From NCBI GenBank assembly GCA_031253995.1, contig JAIRVG010000078.1, positions 25,650 to 89,649 on the forward strand: a stretch of DNA of 64,000 nt, given 5' to 3'. This stretch comes from Paucimonas sp. Lineage in GTDB: Bacteria; Pseudomonadota; Gammaproteobacteria; Pseudomonadales; Pseudomonadaceae. The translations under genes were made by a program, and so were the position numbers. A model generated the notes under the pieces. It was not told where the DNA came from, did not search any database, and was given only the letters and a program-made list of their open reading frames with translations. Within the stretch, counting starts at the first letter, position 1; each line of letters begins with the position of its first letter. Positions 49,395 through 57,615 of the stretch are shown in pieces.

Positions 49395-50459
49395 ATGAAC
49401 GAAACCGCATTGCAAAAGAAAACCCTGATCGGCTTGCTGATCCTGGTGACCCTGGCCTTCATCTGGATCCTGCTGCCGTACTACGGCGCGGTGTTCTGGG
49501 CGGTGATCCTCGGCATTCTGTTCGCGCCGATGCAGCGGCGCCTGATCCAGCGCATGGGCCAGCGGCGCAACCTGGCCGCCGGGCTGACCCTGCTGACCTG
49601 CCTGGTGATCGTGGTGCTGCCGGTGATCATCGTCAGCGGCCTGCTGGTGCAGGAAGGCGGGATGATCTACAAGCGCATAGAAAGTGGCGAGCTGGATATC
49701 GCCGGCTATGTCGAGCGGTTCAAGGACGTGCTGCCACCCGTCATCCAGCACGGCCTCGAACGCCTGGGCATCGGCGACCTGGAGGGCCTGCGCGACAAGG
49801 TCACCAAGGGCGCGGTGGAGGGTAGCCAGTTCTTCGCCAGCCAGGCCTACAGCTTCGGCCAGAGCACCTTCGATCTGCTGGTCAGCCTTGGGGTGATGCT
49901 GTACCTGCTGTACTTCTTCCTGCGCGACGGTCCCGAACTGGTACGCCGGATCCGTCAGGCGGTACCGCTGGCCGAGCAGCAGAAGCGGCGCCTGCAACTG
50001 AAGTTCAACCGCGTGGTGCGGGCGACGGTGAAGGGCAATCTGCTGGTGGCGATCGCCCAAGGGGCGCTGGGAGGCCTGATTTTCTGGGTGCTGGACGTGC
50101 CGAGCCCGTTGCTGTGGGCGGTGCTGATGGCGTTCCTGTCGTTGCTGCCGGCGGTGGGCGCGGGGATCGTCTGGGGGCCGGTGGCGGTGTATTTCCTGTT
50201 CAGCGGCGCGGTGTGGCAGGGGGTGGTGCTGACGGTGTTCGGGGTCTGCGTGATCGGGCTGGTGGACAACCTGCTAAGGCCGTTGCTGGTGGGCAAGGAT
50301 ACGCGGTTGCCGGACTACCTGATCCTGGTGTCGACCCTGGGCGGGCTGGCGGTGTTCGGCTTGAACGGGTTCGTGATCGGGCCGTTGATTGCGGCGTTGT
50401 TCGTGTCCAGCTGGGGGATTTTCACCGGTACGCGGCCGCAGGTGCAGTTGCCGCCTTGA
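49395..50459 (+). CDS. AI-2E family transporter
   Basis: A 354-residue polytopic inner-membrane protein with 7-8 hydrophobic helices. Pattern: LAFIWILLPYYGAVFWAVILGILFAPMQRRL, a long soluble-looking insertion (about 100-150) and the conserved LLPAVGAGIVWGPVAVYF, DNLLRPLLVGKDTRLPDYLILVSTLGGL and GFVIGPLIAALF. The family includes AI-2 exporter TqsA and Na+/H+ antiporters. ATG 49395 begins the conserved sequence. The substrate is not known. Confidence 0.88.
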   Translation: MNETALQKKTLIGLLILVTLAFIWILLPYYGAVFWAVILGILFAPMQRRLIQRMGQRRNLAAGLTLLTCLVIVVLPVIIVSGLLVQEGGMIYKRIESGELDIAGYVERFKDVLPPVIQHGLERLGIGDLEGLRDKVTKGAVEGSQFFASQAYSFGQSTFDLLVSLGVMLYLLYFFLRDGPELVRRIRQAVPLAEQQKRRLQLKFNRVVRATVKGNLLVAIAQGALGGLIFWVLDVPSPLLWAVLMAFLSLLPAVGAGIVWGPVAVYFLFSGAVWQGVVLTVFGVCVIGLVDNLLRPLLVGKDTRLPDYLILVSTLGGLAVFGLNGFVIGPLIAALFVSSWGIFTGTRPQVQLPP

Positions 50460-50479
50460 AGGCTTGACGGTAAACCGCG

Positions 50480-50533
50480 TCAGGGCGGCCAGGTGCTTGT
50501 CTCAAGAGCGTTGCGACACTCAAGACAGGCACC
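50480..50533. terminator. Hairpin between the transporter and TonB-receptor genes
   Basis: GGTGCTTGTCTCAAGAG and its approximate complement near CTCAAGACAGGCACC (about 50490-50533) can form a stem-loop between the two convergent stop codons. It is a likely bidirectional terminator. Confidence 0.45.
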
Positions 50534-50551
50534 CGTAGGTCCAGACTCGAA

Positions 50552-52627
50552 TCAACGGAAGCTGTACTGAACCCCCGCATACACCCCAAACCCTTCCCCC
50601 GGCACCGACCGCGCCATGTCCGTGCCCCTGTCGTTGTACCCCGGCACCACGATCGCCGCATAGCGCTTGTTGGTCAGGTTGCGCAGGTCCAGCCAGGTCT
50701 GCCAGTCCTGCTTCGGCGCGTTGTAGCCGAAGGTGGCGCCGAGGATGGCGTAGGCATCGGCGTCATAGCTGTTGGCATAGTCCACCTGCATCTTCGACGC
50801 CATGGTCGTGTTCAACCCGGCATAGAACCCGCTCGGCAAGTCGAAGCGCAGCTCGCCCTGGTAGTAGTGCATCGGGATGCCCGGCAGGCGGTTGTCGCCG
50901 AAGACCTTGTCGTCGCGGTAGTGGAAGTCGTTGAAGGTATACGCCTGGCGCAGCGACAGGCGGCCGACGGCGGCGCGTTGCCAGAGGGTGCTGTCGAGGC
51001 TGGCCTCGATGCCCTGGTGGACGGTCGGGCTGGCGTTGACTTCGCCGGTCAGCGGCGCCTGGGTTTCCACCTGCAGCAACTCATGGCGCAGGGCCGCGTA
51101 GTACCAGCTCAAGTCCCAGCGGCCCAGCTCGGAGTCGCCGCGGGCGCCGAGCTCCAGGGTGGTGGCGGTCTGGTTTTTCAGCTCGATCGGCTGATATTGG
51201 GTCGGCGCACTCCAGATCAGCGACCACGGATGCGGCGGCTCCACCGAGCGGCTGATATTGCCGTAGAGCTGCAGGCTCGGGCTCAGGTCGTAGCGCAGGC
51301 CAAGGCGTGGTGCGTAGTCCCAGTCGTTCATGCTGACCTTGCCGCCCGGGCCCGATACCACCTTGCTATAGCTCACATCGCTTTCCCGGCGCGTATAGAT
51401 CGCTGCCAGGCCCGTGGTCAGCCACAAGTCGGGGATCAGTTCCAGTTCATTGCCGATATGCAGGACGGTGTCCGAGCCTTGGTAGGAGAAGTCGCGGGTC
51501 TTGTCGCCGACGATATCGTTCACCCTTGAGTACTGCGACGCACCGCTGTTCGGCAAATGCTTGGTCGTCCGCCAGCCAATGGTGGTCTTGCTCTCATGCC
51601 CGAACAGGGTATGCCGGCGCTGGTAGTCCAGGGTCCCGCTGACATCGGTGTAGGCCACCTTCAGACGCATCGCGCCTTCGCGCAGGTCCATCGGGAAATC
51701 GTGGTAGACCAGTCCCGCCACCAGTTGCGAATCGTCGTCGAGGAAGAAGGTGGTCTTGTTCGCCAGCCAGGTCGCGCCGGGCTGCGGGCGGCTGTCGTTG
51801 CGGCTCAAGTAGCCGGGGTTGGCGTCCCGCGGATGGTGCTTGATCTGGTCCTTGGTCAGGCGCCCGGCCAGCTCGTTGTCGGTTTCCCGGTAGCGCAGGT
51901 AGAAGCGGGTTTCCAGGCTGGGGCTGAAGCGGTAGCCGACGTTGGCCGCGATGCCTTTGCTGTCGCCGCTGCTGTGGTCCTGGTAGCCGTCGTACTCGCT
52001 GTCGGTGAGGGCGACGTAGTAGTCCAGGTCACCCAGCACCTGGCCGGAGCTGATGTGGCGCTTCTGGTAGCCACGGCTGCCGGCCTCGTAGCGCAGTTGC
52101 AGGGGCGCGGCGTCGTAGCCGGTGGGGGTGACGTAGTTGATCGCGCCACCCAGGGCCAGGGCGCCGCGGTCGAAACCGTTGGCTCCGCGCAGCACTTCGG
52201 CGCGGCTCAGCCACAGCGGCTCGAACAGCTCGTAAGGGGTGCCGCCGGGACCGGTCAGCGGCAGGCCGTCGAACATCACGTAGGTGCCGGAACCGTGGGC
52301 CCCCGGCGCGCGGTTGATGCCGGAACCGCGGATCGACAGGCGAATGCCGTCGTTGCCCGCAGACTGGGCGAACACCCCCGGCTGGTAGGCCAGCACGTCC
52401 TGGTTGCTGGCGATCCTGCCCTGTTCGACCCGGCGCATGTCCACCAGGCTGGTGCCTCCGGGCACTTCCCGCAGGCGTTCACGCGCGGCCTGCAGTTCAT
52501 CCTGCTCCTGGCCCTGGACGAGCACCTGGCCCAGTTCGACGGTCTCGGCGGCCTGGGCGACGGTCGCGCCGGAAAGGCTCAGGCCAAGCAGGTACAGCGA
52601 GGAACGCAGGGACAGCGGTGACGGCAT
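50552..52627 (-). CDS. TonB-dependent outer-membrane receptor
   Basis: A 691-residue receptor: signal peptide (SLYLLGLSLSGATVAQA), TonB box-like ETVELGQVLVQG (about 28-38), plug domain (DVLAYQPGVFAQS, GIRLSIRGSGI, YVMFDGLPLTGPGG) and a 22-strand barrel ending in the C-terminal YAGVQYSFR. The plug has no N-terminal signalling extension, so it does not itself drive a FecIR-type sigma/anti-sigma pair. Ligand unknown (siderophore, metal complex or other). GGAG is correctly spaced before ATG 52627. It is divergent from the LuxR-type gene. Confidence 0.9.
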   Translation of the reverse strand: MPSPLSLRSSLYLLGLSLSGATVAQAAETVELGQVLVQGQEQDELQAARERLREVPGGTSLVDMRRVEQGRIASNQDVLAYQPGVFAQSAGNDGIRLSIRGSGINRAPGAHGSGTYVMFDGLPLTGPGGTPYELFEPLWLSRAEVLRGANGFDRGALALGGAINYVTPTGYDAAPLQLRYEAGSRGYQKRHISSGQVLGDLDYYVALTDSEYDGYQDHSSGDSKGIAANVGYRFSPSLETRFYLRYRETDNELAGRLTKDQIKHHPRDANPGYLSRNDSRPQPGATWLANKTTFFLDDDSQLVAGLVYHDFPMDLREGAMRLKVAYTDVSGTLDYQRRHTLFGHESKTTIGWRTTKHLPNSGASQYSRVNDIVGDKTRDFSYQGSDTVLHIGNELELIPDLWLTTGLAAIYTRRESDVSYSKVVSGPGGKVSMNDWDYAPRLGLRYDLSPSLQLYGNISRSVEPPHPWSLIWSAPTQYQPIELKNQTATTLELGARGDSELGRWDLSWYYAALRHELLQVETQAPLTGEVNASPTVHQGIEASLDSTLWQRAAVGRLSLRQAYTFNDFHYRDDKVFGDNRLPGIPMHYYQGELRFDLPSGFYAGLNTTMASKMQVDYANSYDADAYAILGATFGYNAPKQDWQTWLDLRNLTNKRYAAIVVPGYNDRGTDMARSVPGEGFGVYAGVQYSFR

Positions 52628-52739
52628 CGTACAGCTCCAACGGATTTGGTCTGGCAGGCAATGTGAGATCAGACGAACGAAAGGGCTGTGAAATCACCCC
52701 TTTCTTCCATTTCCGTTGAATGACGTTTTTCCGCTGATA

Positions 52740-52770
52740 TGTAGCCGTGTTGGCTACAAGTCGTACGACT
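52740..52770. promoter_or_regulatory. Adjacent palindromes in the divergent promoter region
   Basis: TGTAGCC-GTGTT-GGCTACA (52740-52758) is directly followed by the perfect 12-bp palindrome AGTCGTACGACT (52759-52770). They lie between the TonB receptor and LuxR-type genes and look like operators. The 228-base gap also contains the inverted repeat GAAAGGG/CCCTTTC (52680-52705). Confidence 0.5.
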
Positions 52771-52854
52771 GGTCCGAGTTCCAGTCCCCTCCGTATCGTT
52801 CGTTCACCTTCAACCGGCCCGGACGATCCCGGGCCCCGAGCACGGAGCACGACC

Positions 52855-53115
52855 ATGTCACCCGATTCCGCTGTCCCCCCGCTCACTGTCGCCATCGATC
52901 CACCCACGCTGACCCGGCGCGAGGAACAAGTGCTGTATTGGTGTTCCTTCGGGAAGACCTCGTGGGAGATTTCCCAGATCCTCGACTGCAAGGAGTCGAC
53001 GGTGAATTTCCATGTCGGCAACGTGCTGCGCAAGTTGTCGGTGCATTCCCGGGTTGCCGCGGTGATCAAGGCCTTGCGCTACGGCATCCTCAGCCATCAA
53101 TCCAGTGTGTCCTGA
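52855..53115 (+). CDS. LuxR-type DNA-binding-domain-only regulator
   Basis: An 86-residue protein with just the GerE/LuxR C-terminal HTH: LTRREEQVLYWCSFGKTSWEISQILDCKESTVNFHVGNVLRKLSVHSR (about 20-68). No autoinducer-binding or receiver domain is fused. GGAG precedes ATG 52855. It lies 17 bases upstream of the holin-like gene on the same strand and is likely to be in one operon with it. It resembles quorum-type regulators in motif, but without a ligand domain the input is unknown. Confidence 0.85.
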   Translation: MSPDSAVPPLTVAIDPPTLTRREEQVLYWCSFGKTSWEISQILDCKESTVNFHVGNVLRKLSVHSRVAAVIKALRYGILSHQSSVS

Positions 53116-53132
53116 GACGCGGGAGGGTACTC

Positions 53133-53483
53133 ATGAGCGATCCCACGACGTCCAGCCTGTCCAGCCTGTTCGTTGGCCTGGGCTTGGCTGCGGCCGTACC
53201 TGCGGTGGAAGGCGAGGTGCTGTTCGGTGCTGTATTGGGTGCCTGGCTGGTGGCGAGTACCCGGGGCTTCCTGAAGGCCTGGCAACGTATCGGGTCGTTG
53301 CTGTTGTCGGCGGGCGTCGGTTATCTGTTCACGCCATTGATGCGCTCGATCGGCCCGTTTCTCTCGGGAGGGGAGGCGGCCTTCATCGGCGCTGTGGTGG
53401 TGATCCCGATCGTCATCAAGGTCATGATCTGGCTGGATGGCGCGGAACTGCGCGACATCATCCAGCGACTTCGGGGCTCATGA
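53133..53483 (+). CDS. Holin-like membrane protein
   Basis: A 116-residue protein preceded by GGGAGG. Three or four hydrophobic segments (LFVGLGLAAAVPAVEGEVLFGAVLGAWLVA, LLLSAGVGYLFTPLM, AAFIGAVVVIPIVIKVMIWL) and a polar, charged C-terminus (DIIQRLRGS) are typical of putative holins in Pseudomonas phages and tailocins. No endolysin or spanin gene follows. Its last 6 bases overlap the convergent repressor-like gene. Confidence 0.7.
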   Translation: MSDPTTSSLSSLFVGLGLAAAVPAVEGEVLFGAVLGAWLVASTRGFLKAWQRIGSLLLSAGVGYLFTPLMRSIGPFLSGGEAAFIGAVVVIPIVIKVMIWLDGAELRDIIQRLRGS

Positions 53484-53897
53484 GTCATGCCTGGTGAGTT
53501 GAGGCAGCAGTTGGCTGATTTCCTCGACCTGCTGTTCCAGTTCCCGCAGGCGCTGCTTTTCCTGGATGGCCAGGGCGATGGCGCGTTGGTCCTGGGGGCT
53601 GAGCAGGCGAAGTTCGGCAATCAGCTGGGTCTCCCAGTCCGGGTCGGCCAGCGGGTTCATGGCCTGGTGGCTGTGGGCACGAAAGCGTGGTCCTTCGCCC
53701 ACCAGCAGCCAGTCGAGCGAGACGCCATGCTTGTGAGCAAGGTCTACGCATATTGCATAAGGAATGCTGTCGCGGCCTTTCCAACTGCTGACCGTCTGCG
53801 GGCTTACGCCTAGCGCCAGGGAAAGCCCGGAATCGGTGGTCGACTGGGTGACTAGCTTCATCCGGGCAAGCACCGCAGCAAATCCATTAATACTCAT
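53478..53897 (-). CDS. Phage CI-repressor-like protein lacking the peptidase domain
   Basis: A 139-residue protein with the CI-repressor N-terminal HTH domain (about 12-70: SGLSLALGVSPQTVSSWKGRDSIPYAICVDLAHKHGVSLDWLLVGEGP). The usual S24 self-cleavage domain is absent; instead a coiled-coil end occurs (QEKQRLRELEQQVEEISQLLPQL). SOS-triggered autocleavage therefore cannot occur. GAGGATT is 8 bases upstream of ATG 53897. It is divergent from the Ogr-like gene and tail to tail with the holin-like gene. Confidence 0.83.
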   Translation of the reverse strand: MSINGFAAVLARMKLVTQSTTDSGLSLALGVSPQTVSSWKGRDSIPYAICVDLAHKHGVSLDWLLVGEGPRFRAHSHQAMNPLADPDWETQLIAELRLLSPQDQRAIALAIQEKQRLRELEQQVEEISQLLPQLTRHDS

Positions 53898-53905
53898 AAC
53901 GAGTA
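53891..53905. promoter_or_regulatory. Candidate operator of the CI-like repressor
   Basis: TACTC-ATAAC-GAGTA is a 15-bp palindrome covering the start codon of the repressor-like gene. A related half-site ACTCGTT lies at 53983-53989 and the near palindrome ATGCGAATTGCAT at 53943-53955. A -10-like TATAAT at 53923-53928 lies between, rightward. Confidence 0.5.
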
Positions 53906-54157
53906 ATCCTCTGGGGTGCTGATATAATGTTCGGCAAAAAAATATGCGAATTGCATTCTCTCTCTTTGCAACATCGAGCACTACTCGTTTGGGGAAATTA
54001 AATGTCAGAAATTTCCGTTCGTAGCATCGGATATTTCCGTTGCTTGAATTTTGAGCTTACAGGAGATTGGAATAGGAATGAATTACCCTTATAGCCGCAC
54101 CCTGCGCTGTTTCCCCCTCTGCGGATCGTCTTGGCATGCCTTGGCAAGGAGCCAGCC

Positions 54158-54436
54158 GTGAGTACTTACAAGCTCGTGTGTCCGCACTGCAAAAGCCGCA
54201 TGCGTATCCGCACCAGCGAGGGGCGGCACATCTTCCTGCGGGTGGCCTATCTGCAGTGCACCACCGAAGCCTGCGGCTGGTCGGTGCGGGCCGAATTCGA
54301 GATGACCCACGAACTGTCCCCCAGCGGCATGCCCAATCCGGAGGTGCATCTGCCGCGGGCCGACAGCGAGTTGCGCCAGGCAGCCTTGCCGCCGCCCCGG
54401 GGCGACCTGCCGGCAGCGGAGGGCGCAGCCCTCTGA
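54158..54436 (+). CDS. Ogr/Delta-type zinc-finger transcription activator
   Basis: A 92-residue protein of the Ogr/Delta family of P2/P4-like late-gene activators. The zinc-finger cysteines are CPHC and CTTEAC in LVCPHCKSRMRIRT ... YLQCTTEACGWSVRAEFEMTHELSPSGMPNP. GTG 54158 is preferred: AAGGA (54146-54150) is correctly spaced for it. The C-terminus is Pro/Ala-rich. In P2 phages Ogr activates the virion genes with host RNA polymerase; no such genes exist here, so the target is elsewhere or lost. Confidence 0.87.
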   Translation: MSTYKLVCPHCKSRMRIRTSEGRHIFLRVAYLQCTTEACGWSVRAEFEMTHELSPSGMPNPEVHLPRADSELRQAALPPPRGDLPAAEGAAL

Positions 54437-54517
54437 GGCGGATACGGAAAAGGGACGTCCGGTGTGGATCAGGCGGCAGTTGATCGAGGCCGGTAGAGAG
54501 GGAGCACGGATACGCTG

Positions 54518-54547
54518 GAAAAAAAACACCCCGCCGAAGCGGGGTGT
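54518..54547 (-). terminator. Intrinsic terminator of the nuo operon
   Basis: GCGGGGTGT and ACACCCCGC pair perfectly around a TTCG loop (leftward), directly followed by eight T residues on that strand: a strong intrinsic terminator 20 bases beyond the nuoN stop. Read rightward, CTGTTTTCT follows, so it could also end the Ogr-like transcript. Confidence 0.9.
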
Positions 54548-54566
54548 CTGTTTTCTACCGTGTGGA

Positions 54567-56036
54567 TCAGCCGATCAGTTGCAGGCCGGCGTGTTGCACC
54601 ATGTCCAGCAGCGGCTGCGGGTAGACGCCGAGGACGAAGGCCAGGATGGCGATGGCCAGCAGCATGACGCCGCCGGTGCGCTGTTCCCAGTTGAACGGTG
54701 CATCGTGGCGACGCAGGTTCGGTTCCATCAGGTACAGGGTGACCATCACGCGCAGGTAGTAGAAGACGCCGATGGCGCTACCGATGACCAGGGCACCGGT
54801 CAGCCACCACAGCTGCGATTCGACGCCGGTGGCGATGATGTAGAACTTGCCGATGAAGCCGGCGGTCAGCGGGATGCCGGCCAGGGACAGCATCATCACG
54901 GTCAGCACGGCGGTCAGGTACGGACGGCGCCAGAACAGGCCGCGGTACTCGTACAGGGCGTCGGCGTCACGGCCGTTGTACGGCGAGGACATCAGGGTGA
55001 TCACGCCGAAGGCACCGAGGCTGGTGATCACGTAGGTGACCAGGTACACGCCGATGGCTTCCAGGGCCAGGCCCTTGCTCGCCACCAGGGCGATCAGCAG
55101 GTAGCCGAAGTGGGCGATCGACGAGTAACCCAGCAGGCGCTTGAGGTTGCTCTGGGTCAGGGCCAGCAGGTTGCCCACCAGGATCGAGGCCACGGCGATC
55201 ACCGACAGCACGGTAGTCAGCACGCCGCTGCTGGCGGCAGGGGAGAGCATGAACAGGCGCACGACGACGGCGAACACCGCCACCTTGCTCGCGGTGGCGA
55301 GGAAGGCCGCGACCGGTGCCGGAGCACCTTCGTAGACGTCCGGGGTCCACAGGTGGAACGGTACCAGCGACAGCTTGAACGCCAGGCCGACCAGCATCAT
55401 GCCCAGGCCCAGCTGGGCCATCAGGCTAGGCATGCTGGTGGCGGCCAGGGCCTTGCCAATGGCGTCGAAGGCCAGGCTGCCGGCATCGGCGTAGAGCAGG
55501 GCCATGCCGAACAGCAGGAAGGCCGAGCCGGCGGCGGACAGCACCATGTACTTGATGCCGGCTTCCAATGACCGCTTGTTGAAGAAGGCGTACGCCACCA
55601 GGCCGTAGACCGGTACCGACAGCAGCTCCAGGCCGATGAACAGGCCCGCCAGGTGCTGCGCGCTGACCAGCACCAGGCCACCGAGGGCAGCCATCAGGAT
55701 CAGCAGGTACAGCTCTTCGCGATTGCCCGGGTAGCCCGAGCCGCCATCACCCAGGTAGGCATGGGCGAGAGTTACGCAGGCCAGGGTGGCGACCAGGATC
55801 AGCGCCATGTACAGGCAGGCGAACTTGTCGATGGTCAGCAGCGGGGTGACTGCCAGTGGCACGACTTTCAGGACCGGCAGGATCGACAGCAGGGCCAGGT
55901 TCAGGCCCACGGTCGACAGCAGGAAGGTTTGCGAGTGGTTGCGGCGCCAGGCGATCGCCAGCATCACCACGACAACGGTGATGGTGGTGATGAGCATGGG
56001 CGCAAGCGCGATAAAGTGTTGAATCGTCAGGTCCAT
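54567..56036 (-). CDS. nuoN: NADH-quinone oxidoreductase subunit N
   Basis: A 489-residue antiporter-like subunit of the complex I membrane arm, with about 14 helices. Family motifs include GLELLSVPVYGLVAYAF, PFHLWTPDVYEGAPAPVAAFLATASK (conserved Lys and Pro of the broken helix) and LLGYSSIAHFGYLLIAL. ATG 56036 follows the nuoM stop by 7 bases; it is the last gene of the operon and precedes the intrinsic terminator. Confidence 0.97.
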   Translation of the reverse strand: MDLTIQHFIALAPMLITTITVVVVMLAIAWRRNHSQTFLLSTVGLNLALLSILPVLKVVPLAVTPLLTIDKFACLYMALILVATLACVTLAHAYLGDGGSGYPGNREELYLLILMAALGGLVLVSAQHLAGLFIGLELLSVPVYGLVAYAFFNKRSLEAGIKYMVLSAAGSAFLLFGMALLYADAGSLAFDAIGKALAATSMPSLMAQLGLGMMLVGLAFKLSLVPFHLWTPDVYEGAPAPVAAFLATASKVAVFAVVVRLFMLSPAASSGVLTTVLSVIAVASILVGNLLALTQSNLKRLLGYSSIAHFGYLLIALVASKGLALEAIGVYLVTYVITSLGAFGVITLMSSPYNGRDADALYEYRGLFWRRPYLTAVLTVMMLSLAGIPLTAGFIGKFYIIATGVESQLWWLTGALVIGSAIGVFYYLRVMVTLYLMEPNLRRHDAPFNWEQRTGGVMLLAIAILAFVLGVYPQPLLDMVQHAGLQLIG

Positions 56037-56043
56037 AGCGCTC

Positions 56044-57576
56044 TTACCGGGCCGAAGCGAGTTGAGTGAAGGCGGAGCCGAGCCACTGCTGCACACCGCT
56101 CATGGTGGCGGCGGAGGTGTCGAGGAACGGCTGCGGGTAGACGCCCAGCACGATCAGCAGGACCGCCAGGCCCAGCACCATGATCATTTCGCGGGTATCC
56201 ATGCCGGCCAGGACTTCTTCCGACTTGGCCGGGCCGAAGTAGGCGCGGTGGATCATGATCAGCGAGTAGACCGAACCGAACACCAGGCCGGAGGTGGCGA
56301 TGACGGTGACCCACGGCGCGCTGACGAAGCTGCCGATCAGGATCAGGAACTCGCCGACGAAGTTGCCGGTACCCGGCAGGCCGAGGGACGCGGCGGCGAA
56401 GAACAGGCTGATGGCCGGCAGGTAGGCGATGCGGTGCCACAGGCCACCCATCTGACGCATGTCACGGGTGTGCAGGCGCTCGTACAGCTGGCCGCTGAGG
56501 ATGAACAGTGCCGCTGCCGACAGGCCGTGAGCGAGCATCTGGATCACCGCGCCTTGCAGGGCCTGCTGGCTGCCGGAGTAGATGCCGATCAGCACGAAGC
56601 CCATGTGCGAGACGCTGGAGAAGGCGATCAGGCGCTTGATGTCGGTCTGTGCGAAGGCCAGGAAGGCACCGTAGAAGATGCCGATCAGGCCCAGGGTCAT
56701 GGCGATCGGCGCGAACTCTGCCGAGGCGTTCGGGAACAGTGGCAGGGCAAAGCGCAGCAGGCCGTAGGCCGCGGTCTTCAGCAGGATACCGGCGAGGTCG
56801 ACGGAACCGGCGGTCGGTGCCTGGGCGTGAGCGTCAGGCAGCCAGGAGTGGAACGGTACCACCGGCAGCTTGACCGCGAAGGCGATGAAGAAGCCGAGCA
56901 TCAGCAGGTATTCGGTACCGGCCGGCAGGTCGGCCTTCAGCAGCTGGGTGTAGTCGAAGGTGATCACACCGGTGTTGTTGAAGTTGACCAGCACCAGGCC
57001 AAGGATCGCCACCAGCATGATCAGGCCGCTGGCCTGGGTGAAGATGAAGAACTTGGTCGCCGCGTAGATCCGGGTCTTCTTGCCGTCGGAGGAGCTGTGA
57101 CCCCAGAGCGCGATGAGGAAGTACATCGGCACCAGCATCATTTCCCAGAAGAAGAAGAACAGGAACAGGTCGAGGGCGAGGAACACGCCGACCACGCCGC
57201 CGAGGATCCACATCAGGTTGAGGTGGAAGAAGCCGACGTGGCGCTGGATCTCTTTCCACGAGCAGAGCACGGACAGCACACCGAGCAGGCCGGTGAGCAG
57301 GATCATCAGCAGCGACAGGCCGTCGAGGGCCAGGTGCAGGCTGATGCCGAAGCGCTCGATCCAGAGGACCTTGAACTCGACCGCCCACTGTGGCGCAGCG
57401 CCAGGAGCGGGGGCGAGGGTGTAGTCACCGTGTGCCCACAGCCAGAGGCCGATACCGAGCAGCAGGGACATGGTCAGCAGCGCGATGTAGCGCGGCAGGG
57501 TGGCGCCGAAGCGCTCACCCAGCCAGCACAGCAGGCCGCCGATGAAGGGGATCAGGATCAGCCAAGGCAAAATCAT
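56044..57576 (-). CDS. nuoM: NADH-quinone oxidoreductase subunit M
   Basis: A 510-residue proton-pumping antiporter-like subunit of complex I. LPVVPFHSWLPDAHAQAPTAGSVDLAGILLK, with the essential Lys/Glu region, and KRLIAFSSVSHMGFVLIGIYS are typical. It is 39 bases downstream of nuoL and 7 bases upstream of nuoN, in the conserved order. It should move protons coupled to quinone reduction in the inner membrane. Confidence 0.97.
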   Translation of the reverse strand: MILPWLILIPFIGGLLCWLGERFGATLPRYIALLTMSLLLGIGLWLWAHGDYTLAPAPGAAPQWAVEFKVLWIERFGISLHLALDGLSLLMILLTGLLGVLSVLCSWKEIQRHVGFFHLNLMWILGGVVGVFLALDLFLFFFFWEMMLVPMYFLIALWGHSSSDGKKTRIYAATKFFIFTQASGLIMLVAILGLVLVNFNNTGVITFDYTQLLKADLPAGTEYLLMLGFFIAFAVKLPVVPFHSWLPDAHAQAPTAGSVDLAGILLKTAAYGLLRFALPLFPNASAEFAPIAMTLGLIGIFYGAFLAFAQTDIKRLIAFSSVSHMGFVLIGIYSGSQQALQGAVIQMLAHGLSAAALFILSGQLYERLHTRDMRQMGGLWHRIAYLPAISLFFAAASLGLPGTGNFVGEFLILIGSFVSAPWVTVIATSGLVFGSVYSLIMIHRAYFGPAKSEEVLAGMDTREMIMVLGLAVLLIVLGVYPQPFLDTSAATMSGVQQWLGSAFTQLASAR

Positions 57577-57615
57577 GACGGGCTCAATTCCTTTCGCAAA
57601 GTCGCAAGGTTCATA

